Assembly: GCF_018128905.1 (NCBI RefSeq)
Contig: NZ_CP063808.1
Location: forward strand, 6,076,001-6,140,000
Length of the DNA: 64,000 nucleotides
Reading direction: 5' to 3'
Origin: Streptomyces sp. A2-16
GTDB taxonomy: Bacteria; Actinomycetota; Actinomycetes; Streptomycetales; Streptomycetaceae
Made by a program: the position numbers and the translations under genes. The notes under the pieces were generated by a model, which worked only from the letters and a program-made list of their open reading frames with translations, was not told the DNA's origin and made no database searches. Each line of letters begins with the position of its first letter. The first letter of the stretch is position 1. This document shows positions 50,780-58,829 of the stretch, in pieces.

Positions 50780-51454
50780 ATGTCCCCGCGCAGCGCCTCG
50801 GTCAATGAAGAGTTGCGCCGCCGTTCCCGGGAGCGGCTCCTGCAGGCGGCCATCGAACTCGTCTCCGAGCGCGGCTACGAGGCCACGACCCTCGGCGACA
50901 TCGCGGACCGGGCCGGTTCGGCGCGCGGTCTGGTGTCGTACTACTTCCCCGGGAAGCGTCAGCTGGTGCAGTCGGCCGTGCACCGGCTCATGCACCGCAC
51001 CCTGCAGGAGGCGCTGGAACGCGAGCCGCGCACCGAGGACGGCCGGGAGCGGATGGCGCGGGCCATCGACGCGATCCTGGGCCTGGCCCGGGACCGGACC
51101 GTGCTCATGCGCCAGCACATGGCGGGCCTGCTGGACACCGACGGTTTCGTGGAGTGCCCCGAGCAGCAGCGCCTCGCCGAACTGCTGCGGGACACGATGG
51201 AGCGGCACGGTTCCCAGACGGTCGAGACCGACTACCCCATGCTGCGTTCGCAGCTCATGGGCGCGGTCTACGCGATGGTGGTGCCCAACGTGCCGATGCC
51301 GGTCACGATCCTGCGCGCCGAGCTGTTCACGCGCTACCGGCTCGACTGGGAGCAGGGCGTCCCGCCGGGCGCCGAGGCACCCGGCGGGACGTGCGACACC
51401 GATCTGTCGCGGTTCTTCGAGACGGGCCGGGAGTCCGAGGATCAGTCGAAGTAG
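50780..51454 (+). CDS. TetR-family transcriptional regulator
   Basis: Seen: 224 residues. HTH TTLGDIADRAGSARGLVSYYF is complete; the effector domain has TETDYPMLRSQLMGAVYAMV-type helices (short form). Known: ligand-controlled repressor. Start: ATG 50780 after GCAGGAG. The gene ends convergently with the LVIVD gene, overlapping 13 bp. Target unknown; an autoregulatory palindrome precedes the gene. Confidence 0.88.
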   Translation: MSPRSASVNEELRRRSRERLLQAAIELVSERGYEATTLGDIADRAGSARGLVSYYFPGKRQLVQSAVHRLMHRTLQEALEREPRTEDGRERMARAIDAILGLARDRTVLMRQHMAGLLDTDGFVECPEQQRLAELLRDTMERHGSQTVETDYPMLRSQLMGAVYAMVVPNVPMPVTILRAELFTRYRLDWEQGVPPGAEAPGGTCDTDLSRFFETGRESEDQSK

Positions 51455-52944
51455 TCCGGCTGCGTCTGGACGTTGAGCTCTCCGATCCGCACCTTCTTGG
51501 CGGGATCCGTCCGCTTGTCGCTGAGCTTCAGGACGTCGAAGCCCTTGGCGATGTCGTTCGAGTAGATGTAGCCGTTGTAGTAGTACGCCGACCAGGGGCC
51601 GGCGGTGGTCAGCCGCTCGGTGGTCACCGGGCCGCGCTCGAAGTAGCCGATCTCCTTGGGCTTCGAGGAGTTGGTGAAGTCCCAGACGGAGACACCGCCC
51701 TGGTACCAGGCCTGGACCATGATGTCCTTGCCCTTGACCGGGATCAGCGAGCCGTTGTGGGCCACGCACACCTCGACGTCCGCCTGGTAGCGGGGGATCT
51801 TGAAGTAGCTGCGGAAGACCAGCTTGCGCTTGTCCCCCTTGCCGACGATGTCGTAGATGCCGTCCGCACCGCGGTTCGGGCCGATCTCCGCGTTGCAGGT
51901 GGCCGCACCGCCACCGCCCAGCTCGTCGGTGAAGACGACCTTGTTCGCCTTCTGGTTGAAGGTCGCCGAGTGCCAGAACGCGAAGTTCACGTTGTCCTGC
52001 ACCCGGTCGATGACCTTCGGGTTCTCCGGGTCCTTGATGGAGAACAGGATGCCGTCACCCATGCAGGCGCCCGCCGCCAGGTCCTTGTCCGGGAGCACCG
52101 TGATGTCGTGGCAGCCGGTGGTCTTGGAGACGCCGGGGTTGGTGGGTCCGCCGGGGTTGCCGCCGCCGTCGGGGCCCTCGCCCGGGAAGAGCACCGGGAA
52201 GCCGACGACCGCCGCCTTCTCGGGGGCGTTGCGCGGCACCTTGATGACCGAGATGCCGTCGTGCGGCGGCTGGCAGTCGGGGTAGGCGGCGTTCGGGGAG
52301 TACGAGGAGACGTAGATGTAGACGTTCCTGCGCTCGGGCACCAGCGTGTGGGTGTGCGAGCCGCAGGCGGTCTCGACGGCGGCGACGTACTTCGGGTTCC
52401 GCTTGTCGCTGATGTCGAAGACCTTCATGCCCTCCCACGACGACTTCTCGGTCGCGGGCTGGGTGGTGCTGCTGCAACTGCTGTCGCTGCGCGAGGAGTC
52501 GGTGGACAGGAACAGCAGGTTGCCGGAGACGGAGATGTCGTTCTGCGAGCCCGGGCAGAGCACCTGGGCGACCGTCTTCGGGGCCTTCGGGTTGCTGATG
52601 TCGAAGATGCGGAAGCCGTCGTAGTTGCCGGAGAAGGCGTACCGGCCCTGGAAGGCCAGGTCCGAATTGGTGCCGGGCAGGGCGTCCTTGGGGATGTTGA
52701 CGAGGTGCTCGATGTTGTCGGAGTGGACGATCTCGTCCTGGCCGGGTATCTCGCCGTCGGCGATCGCCGCCTTCACCTCGGCCTCGGTGCTCTTCGACAC
52801 GCCCTTGCCCGTGGCCGGACCGTCCCCGGGATCGGGGGTCGCGACGGCCGGACCGGCGGTCAGCAGCGCGGCCAGGAGACCCGCGGCGGCCGCGGCAACT
52901 CCCAGTCGTCTGTGCCGGGTTCGGGACTCTCTCAACAGGATCAC
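51442..52944 (-). CDS. secreted LVIVD-repeat protein
   Basis: Seen: 500 residues. Signal peptide RHRRLGVAAAAAGLLAALLT ends near AVATPDP. The mature part is a beta-propeller-like series of LVIVD-type repeats (FDISNPKAPKTVAQVL, FDISDKRNPKYVAAVE, WDFTNSSKPKEIGYFE). Known: these repeats occur in secreted or surface proteins of unknown activity. Start: GTG 52944 after GGGAGGAAAACA. Divergent from the DUF305 lipoprotein gene, which suggests a shared function. Confidence 0.85.
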   Translation of the reverse strand: MILLRESRTRHRRLGVAAAAAGLLAALLTAGPAVATPDPGDGPATGKGVSKSTEAEVKAAIADGEIPGQDEIVHSDNIEHLVNIPKDALPGTNSDLAFQGRYAFSGNYDGFRIFDISNPKAPKTVAQVLCPGSQNDISVSGNLLFLSTDSSRSDSSCSSTTQPATEKSSWEGMKVFDISDKRNPKYVAAVETACGSHTHTLVPERRNVYIYVSSYSPNAAYPDCQPPHDGISVIKVPRNAPEKAAVVGFPVLFPGEGPDGGGNPGGPTNPGVSKTTGCHDITVLPDKDLAAGACMGDGILFSIKDPENPKVIDRVQDNVNFAFWHSATFNQKANKVVFTDELGGGGAATCNAEIGPNRGADGIYDIVGKGDKRKLVFRSYFKIPRYQADVEVCVAHNGSLIPVKGKDIMVQAWYQGGVSVWDFTNSSKPKEIGYFERGPVTTERLTTAGPWSAYYYNGYIYSNDIAKGFDVLKLSDKRTDPAKKVRIGELNVQTQPDYFD

Positions 52945-53040
52945 TGTTTTCCTCCCTGTGCCGTTCATGTGGAACGGTTCACGCGTCACCGCAGTATCGT
53001 CTTCATCATGCACAGATCAACAGAGGGCAACGAACTCGCA

Positions 53041-53709
53041 ATGAAGGGACCACGGGTGACCCCTGTGCTTTTCCGCCGCGCGCCCCTGATGACAGCGGCC
53101 CTGGTCGCTCTCGCAGCCCTGGCCCTCGCCGGCTGCGAATCCGAGGCGGACCCGAAGTCGGCCTCGGCGACCGGGCCTTCGGTGCTGGTGCCGGGCAAAC
53201 CGGGCGAGGCGAACCGCACGCTGTCCGCACAGGACGCCGAGGAGCAGCGGGCCGACGACGACACGCCCAACTCGGCGGACGTCTCGTACGCCCGGATGAT
53301 GATCACGCACCACGCCCAGGCCCTGGAACTGACCGAACTGGCCCCGTCACGCGCCGAGTCGGCGAAACTCAAGGCGCTCGCCGAACGGATCTCGGCCGCC
53401 CAGGGACCGGAGATCGCCGCGATGCGGGCCTGGCTGAAGGACTACGGCCAGTCCGAGAAGAGCAAGGACCACACGCACGCCGCGATGCCGGGCATGGCGA
53501 CCGAGGCACAGCTGAAGAAGCTGCGCGCGGCGAAGGGAAAGGCCTTCGACGAGCTCTTCCTCACCCTGATGATCACTCACCACGAGGGGGCGATCACCAT
53601 GGCGACGGACGTGAAGGGGCAGGGCAACAACGTCCGGATCGAGGAGATGGCGGACGACGTGGTGGCCCAGCAGACGAGCGAGATCAACCGGATGCGGAAC
53701 ATGCTCTGA
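53041..53709 (+). CDS. DUF305 lipoprotein
   Basis: Seen: 222 residues. Lipobox LALAGCES at the end of the signal. Two DUF305 halves: YARMMITHHAQALELTELAP and LTLMITHHEGAITMATDV, each with a paired His and acidic residue, plus a His/Met-rich segment HTHAAMPGMATEAQ. Known: DUF305 proteins have a ferritin-like fold, and several are linked to copper. The His/Met spacing would allow metal binding (inferred). Start: ATG 53041; ATG 53008 is an alternative, with neither RBS strong. Divergent from LVIVD. Confidence 0.82.
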   Translation: MKGPRVTPVLFRRAPLMTAALVALAALALAGCESEADPKSASATGPSVLVPGKPGEANRTLSAQDAEEQRADDDTPNSADVSYARMMITHHAQALELTELAPSRAESAKLKALAERISAAQGPEIAAMRAWLKDYGQSEKSKDHTHAAMPGMATEAQLKKLRAAKGKAFDELFLTLMITHHEGAITMATDVKGQGNNVRIEEMADDVVAQQTSEINRMRNML

Positions 53710-53732
53710 ACCGCGTGCGGGAACCGGTCGCT

Positions 53733-54251
53733 TCAGCGCCGTGCGTGACGTGGCGTCAGGAAGCCCGCGTCACGCGCCTGGGAGATGAGCCGGAGCGACT
53801 TGCGGCGGCTGTGCCCGGTCGCGCACATCACGGCGAGGACCGGGTCGACGCCGTCCCCCTGGGCGGCCCGATACTCCTGCGCCACCTGCCACCGTCCCTC
53901 CATGCCGCGCGGCCAGGCCGGGCGAGCCCGACGCGAGGCGCCCGCCCCTGCTTCAGCCCCCGTCGCGGGTTCCACTCCGCACGCCTCGAAGAGCGGCTCC
54001 TCGATCCAGTCCGCGAGGACACCCAGGTCGTCGAGGGACAGGGCGGGCATCGCCCGTACGTCCTCCAGGCAGACGCCCCCTTCGGACACCACGGCGAGCG
54101 CGTCGACCCGGGCACCGTCGGGGAAGGCCAGCCGGACGTGGCACCAGGCCGTCGCGCCGTCCTCCTCCCGCACTTCCCACGCGGGCCACACGGACACGCT
54201 GCCGTCCGTCGGACAACGATCAGAAAGATTAAGAAAGGATGCTTCTAGCAC
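53733..54251 (-). CDS. DUF6214-family protein
   Basis: Seen: 172 residues, soluble. The C-terminal block AVMCATGHSRRKSLRLISQA and DAGFLTPRHARR reads like a helix-turn-helix, and DDLGVLADWIEEPLFEACGV is a conserved central segment. Known from memory: Streptomyces proteins of DUF6214 share this end. Function unknown; DNA binding is possible from the basic tail. Start: GTG 54251; a shorter start at 54197 is an alternative. Confidence 0.65.
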   Translation of the reverse strand: MLEASFLNLSDRCPTDGSVSVWPAWEVREEDGATAWCHVRLAFPDGARVDALAVVSEGGVCLEDVRAMPALSLDDLGVLADWIEEPLFEACGVEPATGAEAGAGASRRARPAWPRGMEGRWQVAQEYRAAQGDGVDPVLAVMCATGHSRRKSLRLISQARDAGFLTPRHARR

Positions 54252-54356
54252 ATACGCAACGTAACCGCATGATCACATTCCATACGAACGGACACGCGTG
54301 CGTATGCCACGCGCAGCACCCTGTCAGCGGAGCGGCGGCGGTGCGATCCTGGAGGC

Positions 54357-55691
54357 ATGCGTGTCGCCGTCGTCGGCTCCGGGCCGAGCGGGTGCTACAC
54401 CGCCCAGAGCCTCGTACAGCAGGATCCCGACGTGCTCGTCGACGTCCTGGACCGGCTGCCCTGTCCCTACGGTCTGGTGCGCTACGGCGTGGCACCGGAC
54501 CACGAGAAGATCAAATCGCTCCAGAACAACCTGCGGGCGATCCTGGAGCACGAGCGGGTGCGGTTTCTCGGCGGGGTCGGGATCGGCCCCGGCGGGGTGC
54601 CGGCCGCTCGGCTGCGCGAGCTGTACCACGCCGTCGTGTACTGCGTGGGCGCCGCGACCGACCGGCATCTCGGGATCCCGGGCGAGGATCTGCCGGGCAG
54701 CTGGTCGGCGACGGAGTTCGTGTCCTGGTACAGCGCGCACCCCGACTCCGCGGCCGACGGCTTCGTGGCCGGGGCGCGGTCGGCGGTGGTCATCGGCGTC
54801 GGGAACGTCGCGGTCGACGTGGCGCGGATGCTCGCGCGCGGGACGACGGAACTCAGCCCGACCGACATCCCGCATCCGGCACTGACCGCGCTGGCGGCCA
54901 GCCGGGTGAGGGAGGTCCACATGGTGGGTCGGCGCGGCCCTTCCCAGGCCCGCTTCACCACCAAGGAGCTGCGCGAGCTGGGTTCGCTCCCGGACACCGA
55001 AGTGGACGTGAGCGCCGAGGAACTGGCGCTGGACCCGGCTTACCTCGACCCTTCTCCCCTGTCGGCACCGCAGCGCCGGAACGTGGAGGTGCTGCGCGGC
55101 TGGGCGGCCGCGCAGTCACGACCGTCCACCCGCAGGATCGCGTTGCGCTTCTTCCTGCGTCCCGTCGAGGTCCTCGCCGACGGCGGCCGGGTGGGCGCGG
55201 TCCGCTTCGAGCGGACGGTGCCGGACGGGCGCGGCGGGGTGCGCGGCACCGGTGAGTTCGAGGAGATCGAGGCGCAGTTGGTGCTGCGCTCGGTGGGCTA
55301 CCGGGGCATGCCGGTGGAGGGGTTGCCCTTCGACGCGGAGAGCGGGACCGTGCCCAACGTCGGCGGCCGTGTCGTGCAGGACGGTTCGGCCGTCCCCGGA
55401 CAGTACGTGGCCGGCTGGATCAAGCGCGGCCCGACCGGCGTCATCGGCACCAACCGCCCGGACGCCAAGGAGACGGTGACCTCCCTGCTCGAGGACGCTC
55501 CCGTGCTCGTGCACGGAGAACTGCGCGGAGACCCGCTGGACGCGCTGCGGGCGTACGGTGTCGAGGCGGTGGAGTGGACGGGCTGGTGCGCGATCGAGCG
55601 GGCGGAGGCGGAGCTCGGCGCGTCACTGGGCCGGGGCACGGTGAAACTCCCCGACTGGCAGTCCCTTCTGGACGCCGCTCGCGGCTCCTAG
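54357..55691 (+). CDS. FprA-type ferredoxin-NADP reductase
   Basis: Seen: 444 residues. N-terminal FAD loop VAVVGSGPSGCYTAQSL, PCPYGLVRYGVAPDHEKIK and NADP loop VVIGVGNVAVDVARML, then AGWIKRGPTGVIGTNRPDAK. Known: adrenodoxin-reductase-like enzymes move electrons between NADPH and ferredoxin, often for cytochrome P450s. No P450 or ferredoxin gene is next to it. Start: ATG 54357. Its length fits a single-enzyme form without extra iron-sulfur domains. Confidence 0.92.
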   Translation: MRVAVVGSGPSGCYTAQSLVQQDPDVLVDVLDRLPCPYGLVRYGVAPDHEKIKSLQNNLRAILEHERVRFLGGVGIGPGGVPAARLRELYHAVVYCVGAATDRHLGIPGEDLPGSWSATEFVSWYSAHPDSAADGFVAGARSAVVIGVGNVAVDVARMLARGTTELSPTDIPHPALTALAASRVREVHMVGRRGPSQARFTTKELRELGSLPDTEVDVSAEELALDPAYLDPSPLSAPQRRNVEVLRGWAAAQSRPSTRRIALRFFLRPVEVLADGGRVGAVRFERTVPDGRGGVRGTGEFEEIEAQLVLRSVGYRGMPVEGLPFDAESGTVPNVGGRVVQDGSAVPGQYVAGWIKRGPTGVIGTNRPDAKETVTSLLEDAPVLVHGELRGDPLDALRAYGVEAVEWTGWCAIERAEAELGASLGRGTVKLPDWQSLLDAARGS

Positions 55692-55792
55692 CCTGCGGAA
55701 CCGTGCGGCCGGCCACGGCGGACCCGCACCGGGCAACGAACCGGCAACCCGGCCGAAATCAACAAACTGTGCAAGGAGCTTACGGTCCTCCC

Positions 55793-57169
55793 ATGACCAA
55801 GCACCCTGTCGACGAAGTCCCCCCGGTACGCCAACTCGCCGCCCTCGGCCTCCAGCACGTCCTCGCGATGTACGCCGGTGCGGTGGCCGTCCCCCTGATC
55901 GTCGGCAGCGCGATGAAGCTGTCACCGGCGGACCTCGCGTATCTCATCACGGCCGACCTCCTGGTGTGCGGTATCGCCACCCTCATCCAGTGCGTCGGCT
56001 TCTGGCGCTTCGGCGTACGCCTGCCGATCATGCAGGGCTGCACCTTCGCGGCCGTGTCCCCGATGGTCCTGATCGGCACGACGGGCGGCGGGCTCCCGGC
56101 GATCTACGGCTCGGTCATCGTCGCGGGCCTCGCGATCATGCTGCTCGCACCGGTCTTCGGCAGGCTGCTGCGCTTCTTCCCGCCGCTGGTCACGGGCACG
56201 GTGATCCTGATCATCGGCATCTCCCTGCTCCCGGTCGCGGGCAACTGGGCGGCGGGCGGGGTCGGTTCGGCCGACTTCGGCGCACCGAAGAACATCGCGC
56301 TGGCCGTCTTCGTCCTGGCGGTGGTGCTGGGGGTGCAGCGGTTCGCGCCCGCGTTCCTGAGCCGGATCGCGGTACTGATCGGCATCGCGGTGGGCCTGAC
56401 GGTGGCCGTCCCCTTCGGGTTCACGGACTTCGGCGGGGTCGGGGACGCGGACTGGGTCGGGATCAGCACGCCGTTCCACTTCGGGGCACCGACCTTCGAG
56501 TTCTCGGCGATCGTGTCGATGCTGGTCGTGGCGCTGGTGACGATGACCGAGACGACCGGTGACCTGATCGCGGTCGGCGAGATGACGGACCGGGCGGTCG
56601 AGCCGCGCTCCCTCTCCGACGGCCTGCGCGCCGACGGGCTGTCGACCGTGCTCGGCGGCGTCTTCAACACCTTCCCGTACACGGCGTACGCCCAGAACGT
56701 GGGCCTGGTCGGCATGACCAGGGTGCGCAGCCGCTGGGTCGTCGCCACGGCCGGCGGCATCCTGGTCCTGCTCGGACTGCTGCCCAAGCTGGGAGCGGTG
56801 GTCGCGGCGATACCGGCGCCGGTGCTCGGCGGGGCGGGCCTGGTGATGTTCGGGACCGTCGCGGCGAGCGGCCTGCGGACCCTCGCCCAGGTGGACTTCA
56901 GGGGCAACCACAATCTGACGGTGGTGGCCGTGTCGGTGGCCATGGGGGTGCTGCCGGTCGGGGTGCCGACGATCTACGAGAAGTTCCCCGACTGGTTCCA
57001 GACGGTGATGAACAGCGGGATCAGCGCGGGCTGCCTGACGGCCATCGCCCTGAACCTGCTCTTCAACCACCTGCCCGCGAAAGCCGCTTCAGCCGCTCCC
57101 GAGCCGGTCGGCCTGGCGGGCGGCGGCGGCGAGAAGGGCGTCGAGAAGCCCCGGGAAGAGATCCTCTAG
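55793..57169 (+). CDS. nucleobase:cation symporter-2 (uric acid/xanthine permease)
   Basis: Seen: 458 residues with about 14 hydrophobic segments. Family motifs: LQHVLAMYAGAVAVPLIVGS in the first helix, QGCTFAAVSPM in helix 3, and TETTGDLIAVGEMT with the conserved acidic residue in helix 8. Known: NAT/NCS2 symporters import xanthine, uric acid or uracil with H+ or Na+. Start: ATG 55793, with AAGGAG 14 bases upstream. The last 81 bases overlap the convergent ArsR gene. The exact base is not certain. Confidence 0.9.
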   Translation: MTKHPVDEVPPVRQLAALGLQHVLAMYAGAVAVPLIVGSAMKLSPADLAYLITADLLVCGIATLIQCVGFWRFGVRLPIMQGCTFAAVSPMVLIGTTGGGLPAIYGSVIVAGLAIMLLAPVFGRLLRFFPPLVTGTVILIIGISLLPVAGNWAAGGVGSADFGAPKNIALAVFVLAVVLGVQRFAPAFLSRIAVLIGIAVGLTVAVPFGFTDFGGVGDADWVGISTPFHFGAPTFEFSAIVSMLVVALVTMTETTGDLIAVGEMTDRAVEPRSLSDGLRADGLSTVLGGVFNTFPYTAYAQNVGLVGMTRVRSRWVVATAGGILVLLGLLPKLGAVVAAIPAPVLGGAGLVMFGTVAASGLRTLAQVDFRGNHNLTVVAVSVAMGVLPVGVPTIYEKFPDWFQTVMNSGISAGCLTAIALNLLFNHLPAKAASAAPEPVGLAGGGGEKGVEKPREEIL

Positions 57170-57442
57170 GGCCTCCCGGCGCAGCCCGTTCATCTTGGCC
57201 GTGCCCTGGTAGATCTGCCGGATCACACCGCTCTCGCGCAGCACCCGGAAGTGGTGGGTGGTCGTCGACTTGGTGACGGGCAGATCGAAGTGCGAGCAGG
57301 AGAGCTCGGCGCCCGCCGCGGCGAGTTCTCGCACGATCCGGAGGCGCATCGGGTCGGAGAGGGCGTGCAGGACGCCCTCCAGCCGGATCTCGCCGCGCTC
57401 CGGGTGCGGGAGGGCACGAGTGCTGACGGCGGGGGAGGTCAC
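57089..57442 (-). CDS. ArsR-family (HTH_20-type) regulator
   Basis: Seen: 117 residues. Winged helix with VLHALSDPMRLRIVRELAAA, HFDLPVTKSTTTHHFRVLRE and SGVIRQIYQGTAKMNGL. No metal-binding Cys pair is present (only one Cys, in LSCSHF), so it is not a metal sensor. Start: GTG 57442 after GGAGCCCGCC. Divergent from the OYE gene; its C-terminal 27 codons overlap the permease gene. Inferred: repressor of the OYE gene. Confidence 0.85.
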   Translation of the reverse strand: MTSPAVSTRALPHPERGEIRLEGVLHALSDPMRLRIVRELAAAGAELSCSHFDLPVTKSTTTHHFRVLRESGVIRQIYQGTAKMNGLRREALEDLFPGLLDALLAAAARQADRLGSG

Positions 57443-57523
57443 GGCGGGCTCCACTTCTCCAGGCTTGCCGGGGCCCACGGACCGGGCGACCGACCCCTGG
57501 ACGGCCTCATTGTACGAGACCTT

Positions 57524-57561
57524 TCGTAGTTTGACACTCGACGTACTACGATGCCTATCGT
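57524..57561 (+). promoter_or_regulatory. OYE promoter with ArsR-type inverted repeat
   Basis: TCGTAGT (57524-57530) and ACTACGA (57545-57551) are perfect 7-bp arms. Between and after them, TTGACA (57531-57536) and TATCGT (57556-57561) form a -35/-10 pair with a 19-bp spacer. More TACGA/TCGTA half-sites flank it. Confidence 0.55.
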
Positions 57562-57603
57562 ACGAGCCGACCGCCAACGGTCCCGTGACGAATGGAGCCC
57601 GCC

Positions 57604-58683
57604 GTGAGCGCACTCTTCGAGCCCCGCACCCTCCGCGACGTGACGATCCCGAACCGGGTGTGGATGCCGCCGATGTGCCAGTACTCGGCCGCTCCGGACG
57701 GCCCCGGGATCGGCGCCCCGAACGACTGGCACTTCGCGCACTACGCGGCACGCGCGGCCGGCGGCACGGGCCTGATCATCGTCGAGGCCACCGGCGTCAG
57801 CCCCGAGGGCCGCATCACCCCCTACGACCTCGGCATCTGGAACGACACCCAGGTCGAGGCGTTCCGCCGCATCACGCGCTTCCTGGTCTCCCAGGGCACG
57901 GTCCCGGGAATCCAGCTCGCTCACGCGGGCCGCAAGGCCTCCACCGACCGACCGTGGAAGGGCGGCGCGCCGCTCGCCCCGTCGGACGCGCTGGGCTGGC
58001 AGCCGCTGGGCCCGAGCGCGGTGGCCCACGACGAGGACCACACGGTGCCGACCGAGCTGACGGTCGCTCAGATCGCCGAGGTCGTCGCGCAGTTCGCGGA
58101 CGCGGCCCGCCGCGCGCTCGCCGCCGGCTTCGAAGTCGCCGAGATCCACGGCGCCCACGGCTATCTGATCGCCAACTTCCTCTCCCCGCACAGCAACCGC
58201 ACCGACGAGTACGGCGGCTCGTACGAGAACCGCACGCGCTTCGCCCTGGAGGTCGTCGACGCGGTGCGCGAGGTCTGGCCCGACGACAAGCCCCTCTTCT
58301 TCCGCATCTCGGCGACCGACTGGCTGGAGGAGGGCGGGTGGACCCCGGACGACACCGTCCGCTTCGCCCACGACCTCCGGGCCCACGGCATCGACCTCCT
58401 GGACGTCTCCACCGGCGGCAACGCCTCCGGCGTCCGCATCCCGGTAAGCCCCGGTTACCAGGTCCCCTTCGCCGCCCGCGTCAAGGCGGAGACCGCCCTC
58501 CCGGTCGCCGCGGTCGGCCTCATCACCGACCCCGGACAGGCCGAGAAGATCCTGTCCAACGGCGAGGCGGACGCGGTCCTGCTGGGCCGCGAGCTGCTGC
58601 GGAACCCGTCCTGGGCACGGCATGCGGCGCGGGAACTGGGCGGGGACGTGCATGTGCCGGACCAATACCACCGGTCGGTCTGA
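57604..58683 (+). CDS. old yellow enzyme (NADH:flavin oxidoreductase, YqjM-like)
   Basis: Seen: 359 residues. TIM barrel with RVWMPPMCQYSAAPDG (Cys that tunes flavin), GIQLAHAGRKAST, EIHGAHGYLIANFLSP (His pair), and ADAVLLGRELLRNPSW. Known: reduces activated C=C bonds with FMN and NADPH. The thermophilic-like Cys and His-x-x-His pair class it with YqjM. Start: GTG 57604 after GGAGCCCGCC; ATG 57592 is an alternative. Under inferred ArsR-type control. Confidence 0.92.
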   Translation: MSALFEPRTLRDVTIPNRVWMPPMCQYSAAPDGPGIGAPNDWHFAHYAARAAGGTGLIIVEATGVSPEGRITPYDLGIWNDTQVEAFRRITRFLVSQGTVPGIQLAHAGRKASTDRPWKGGAPLAPSDALGWQPLGPSAVAHDEDHTVPTELTVAQIAEVVAQFADAARRALAAGFEVAEIHGAHGYLIANFLSPHSNRTDEYGGSYENRTRFALEVVDAVREVWPDDKPLFFRISATDWLEEGGWTPDDTVRFAHDLRAHGIDLLDVSTGGNASGVRIPVSPGYQVPFAARVKAETALPVAAVGLITDPGQAEKILSNGEADAVLLGRELLRNPSWARHAARELGGDVHVPDQYHRSV

Positions 58684-58781
58684 CGCCGGTCACGCCCGGG
58701 TGGGCCGCCGCGCTCCCGGCCGCCGTCCGGCGGGAGTTCCGCGCCGTGCGCCGGAACATCCCGCCGGTGGAGCCCTGGCGA

Positions 58782-58829
58782 CCGTCGAGCGATCAAGCCG
58801 TCGGGCGATCACCCGTCGAGCCGTCAACC
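58782..58829. repeat. degenerate 16-bp tandem repeat at the esterase 3' end
   Basis: CCGTCGAGCGATCAAG (58782-58797) and CCGTCGGGCGATCACC (58798-58813) are followed by a more diverged unit to 58829. The last unit reaches the stop of the esterase gene. Confidence 0.65.
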
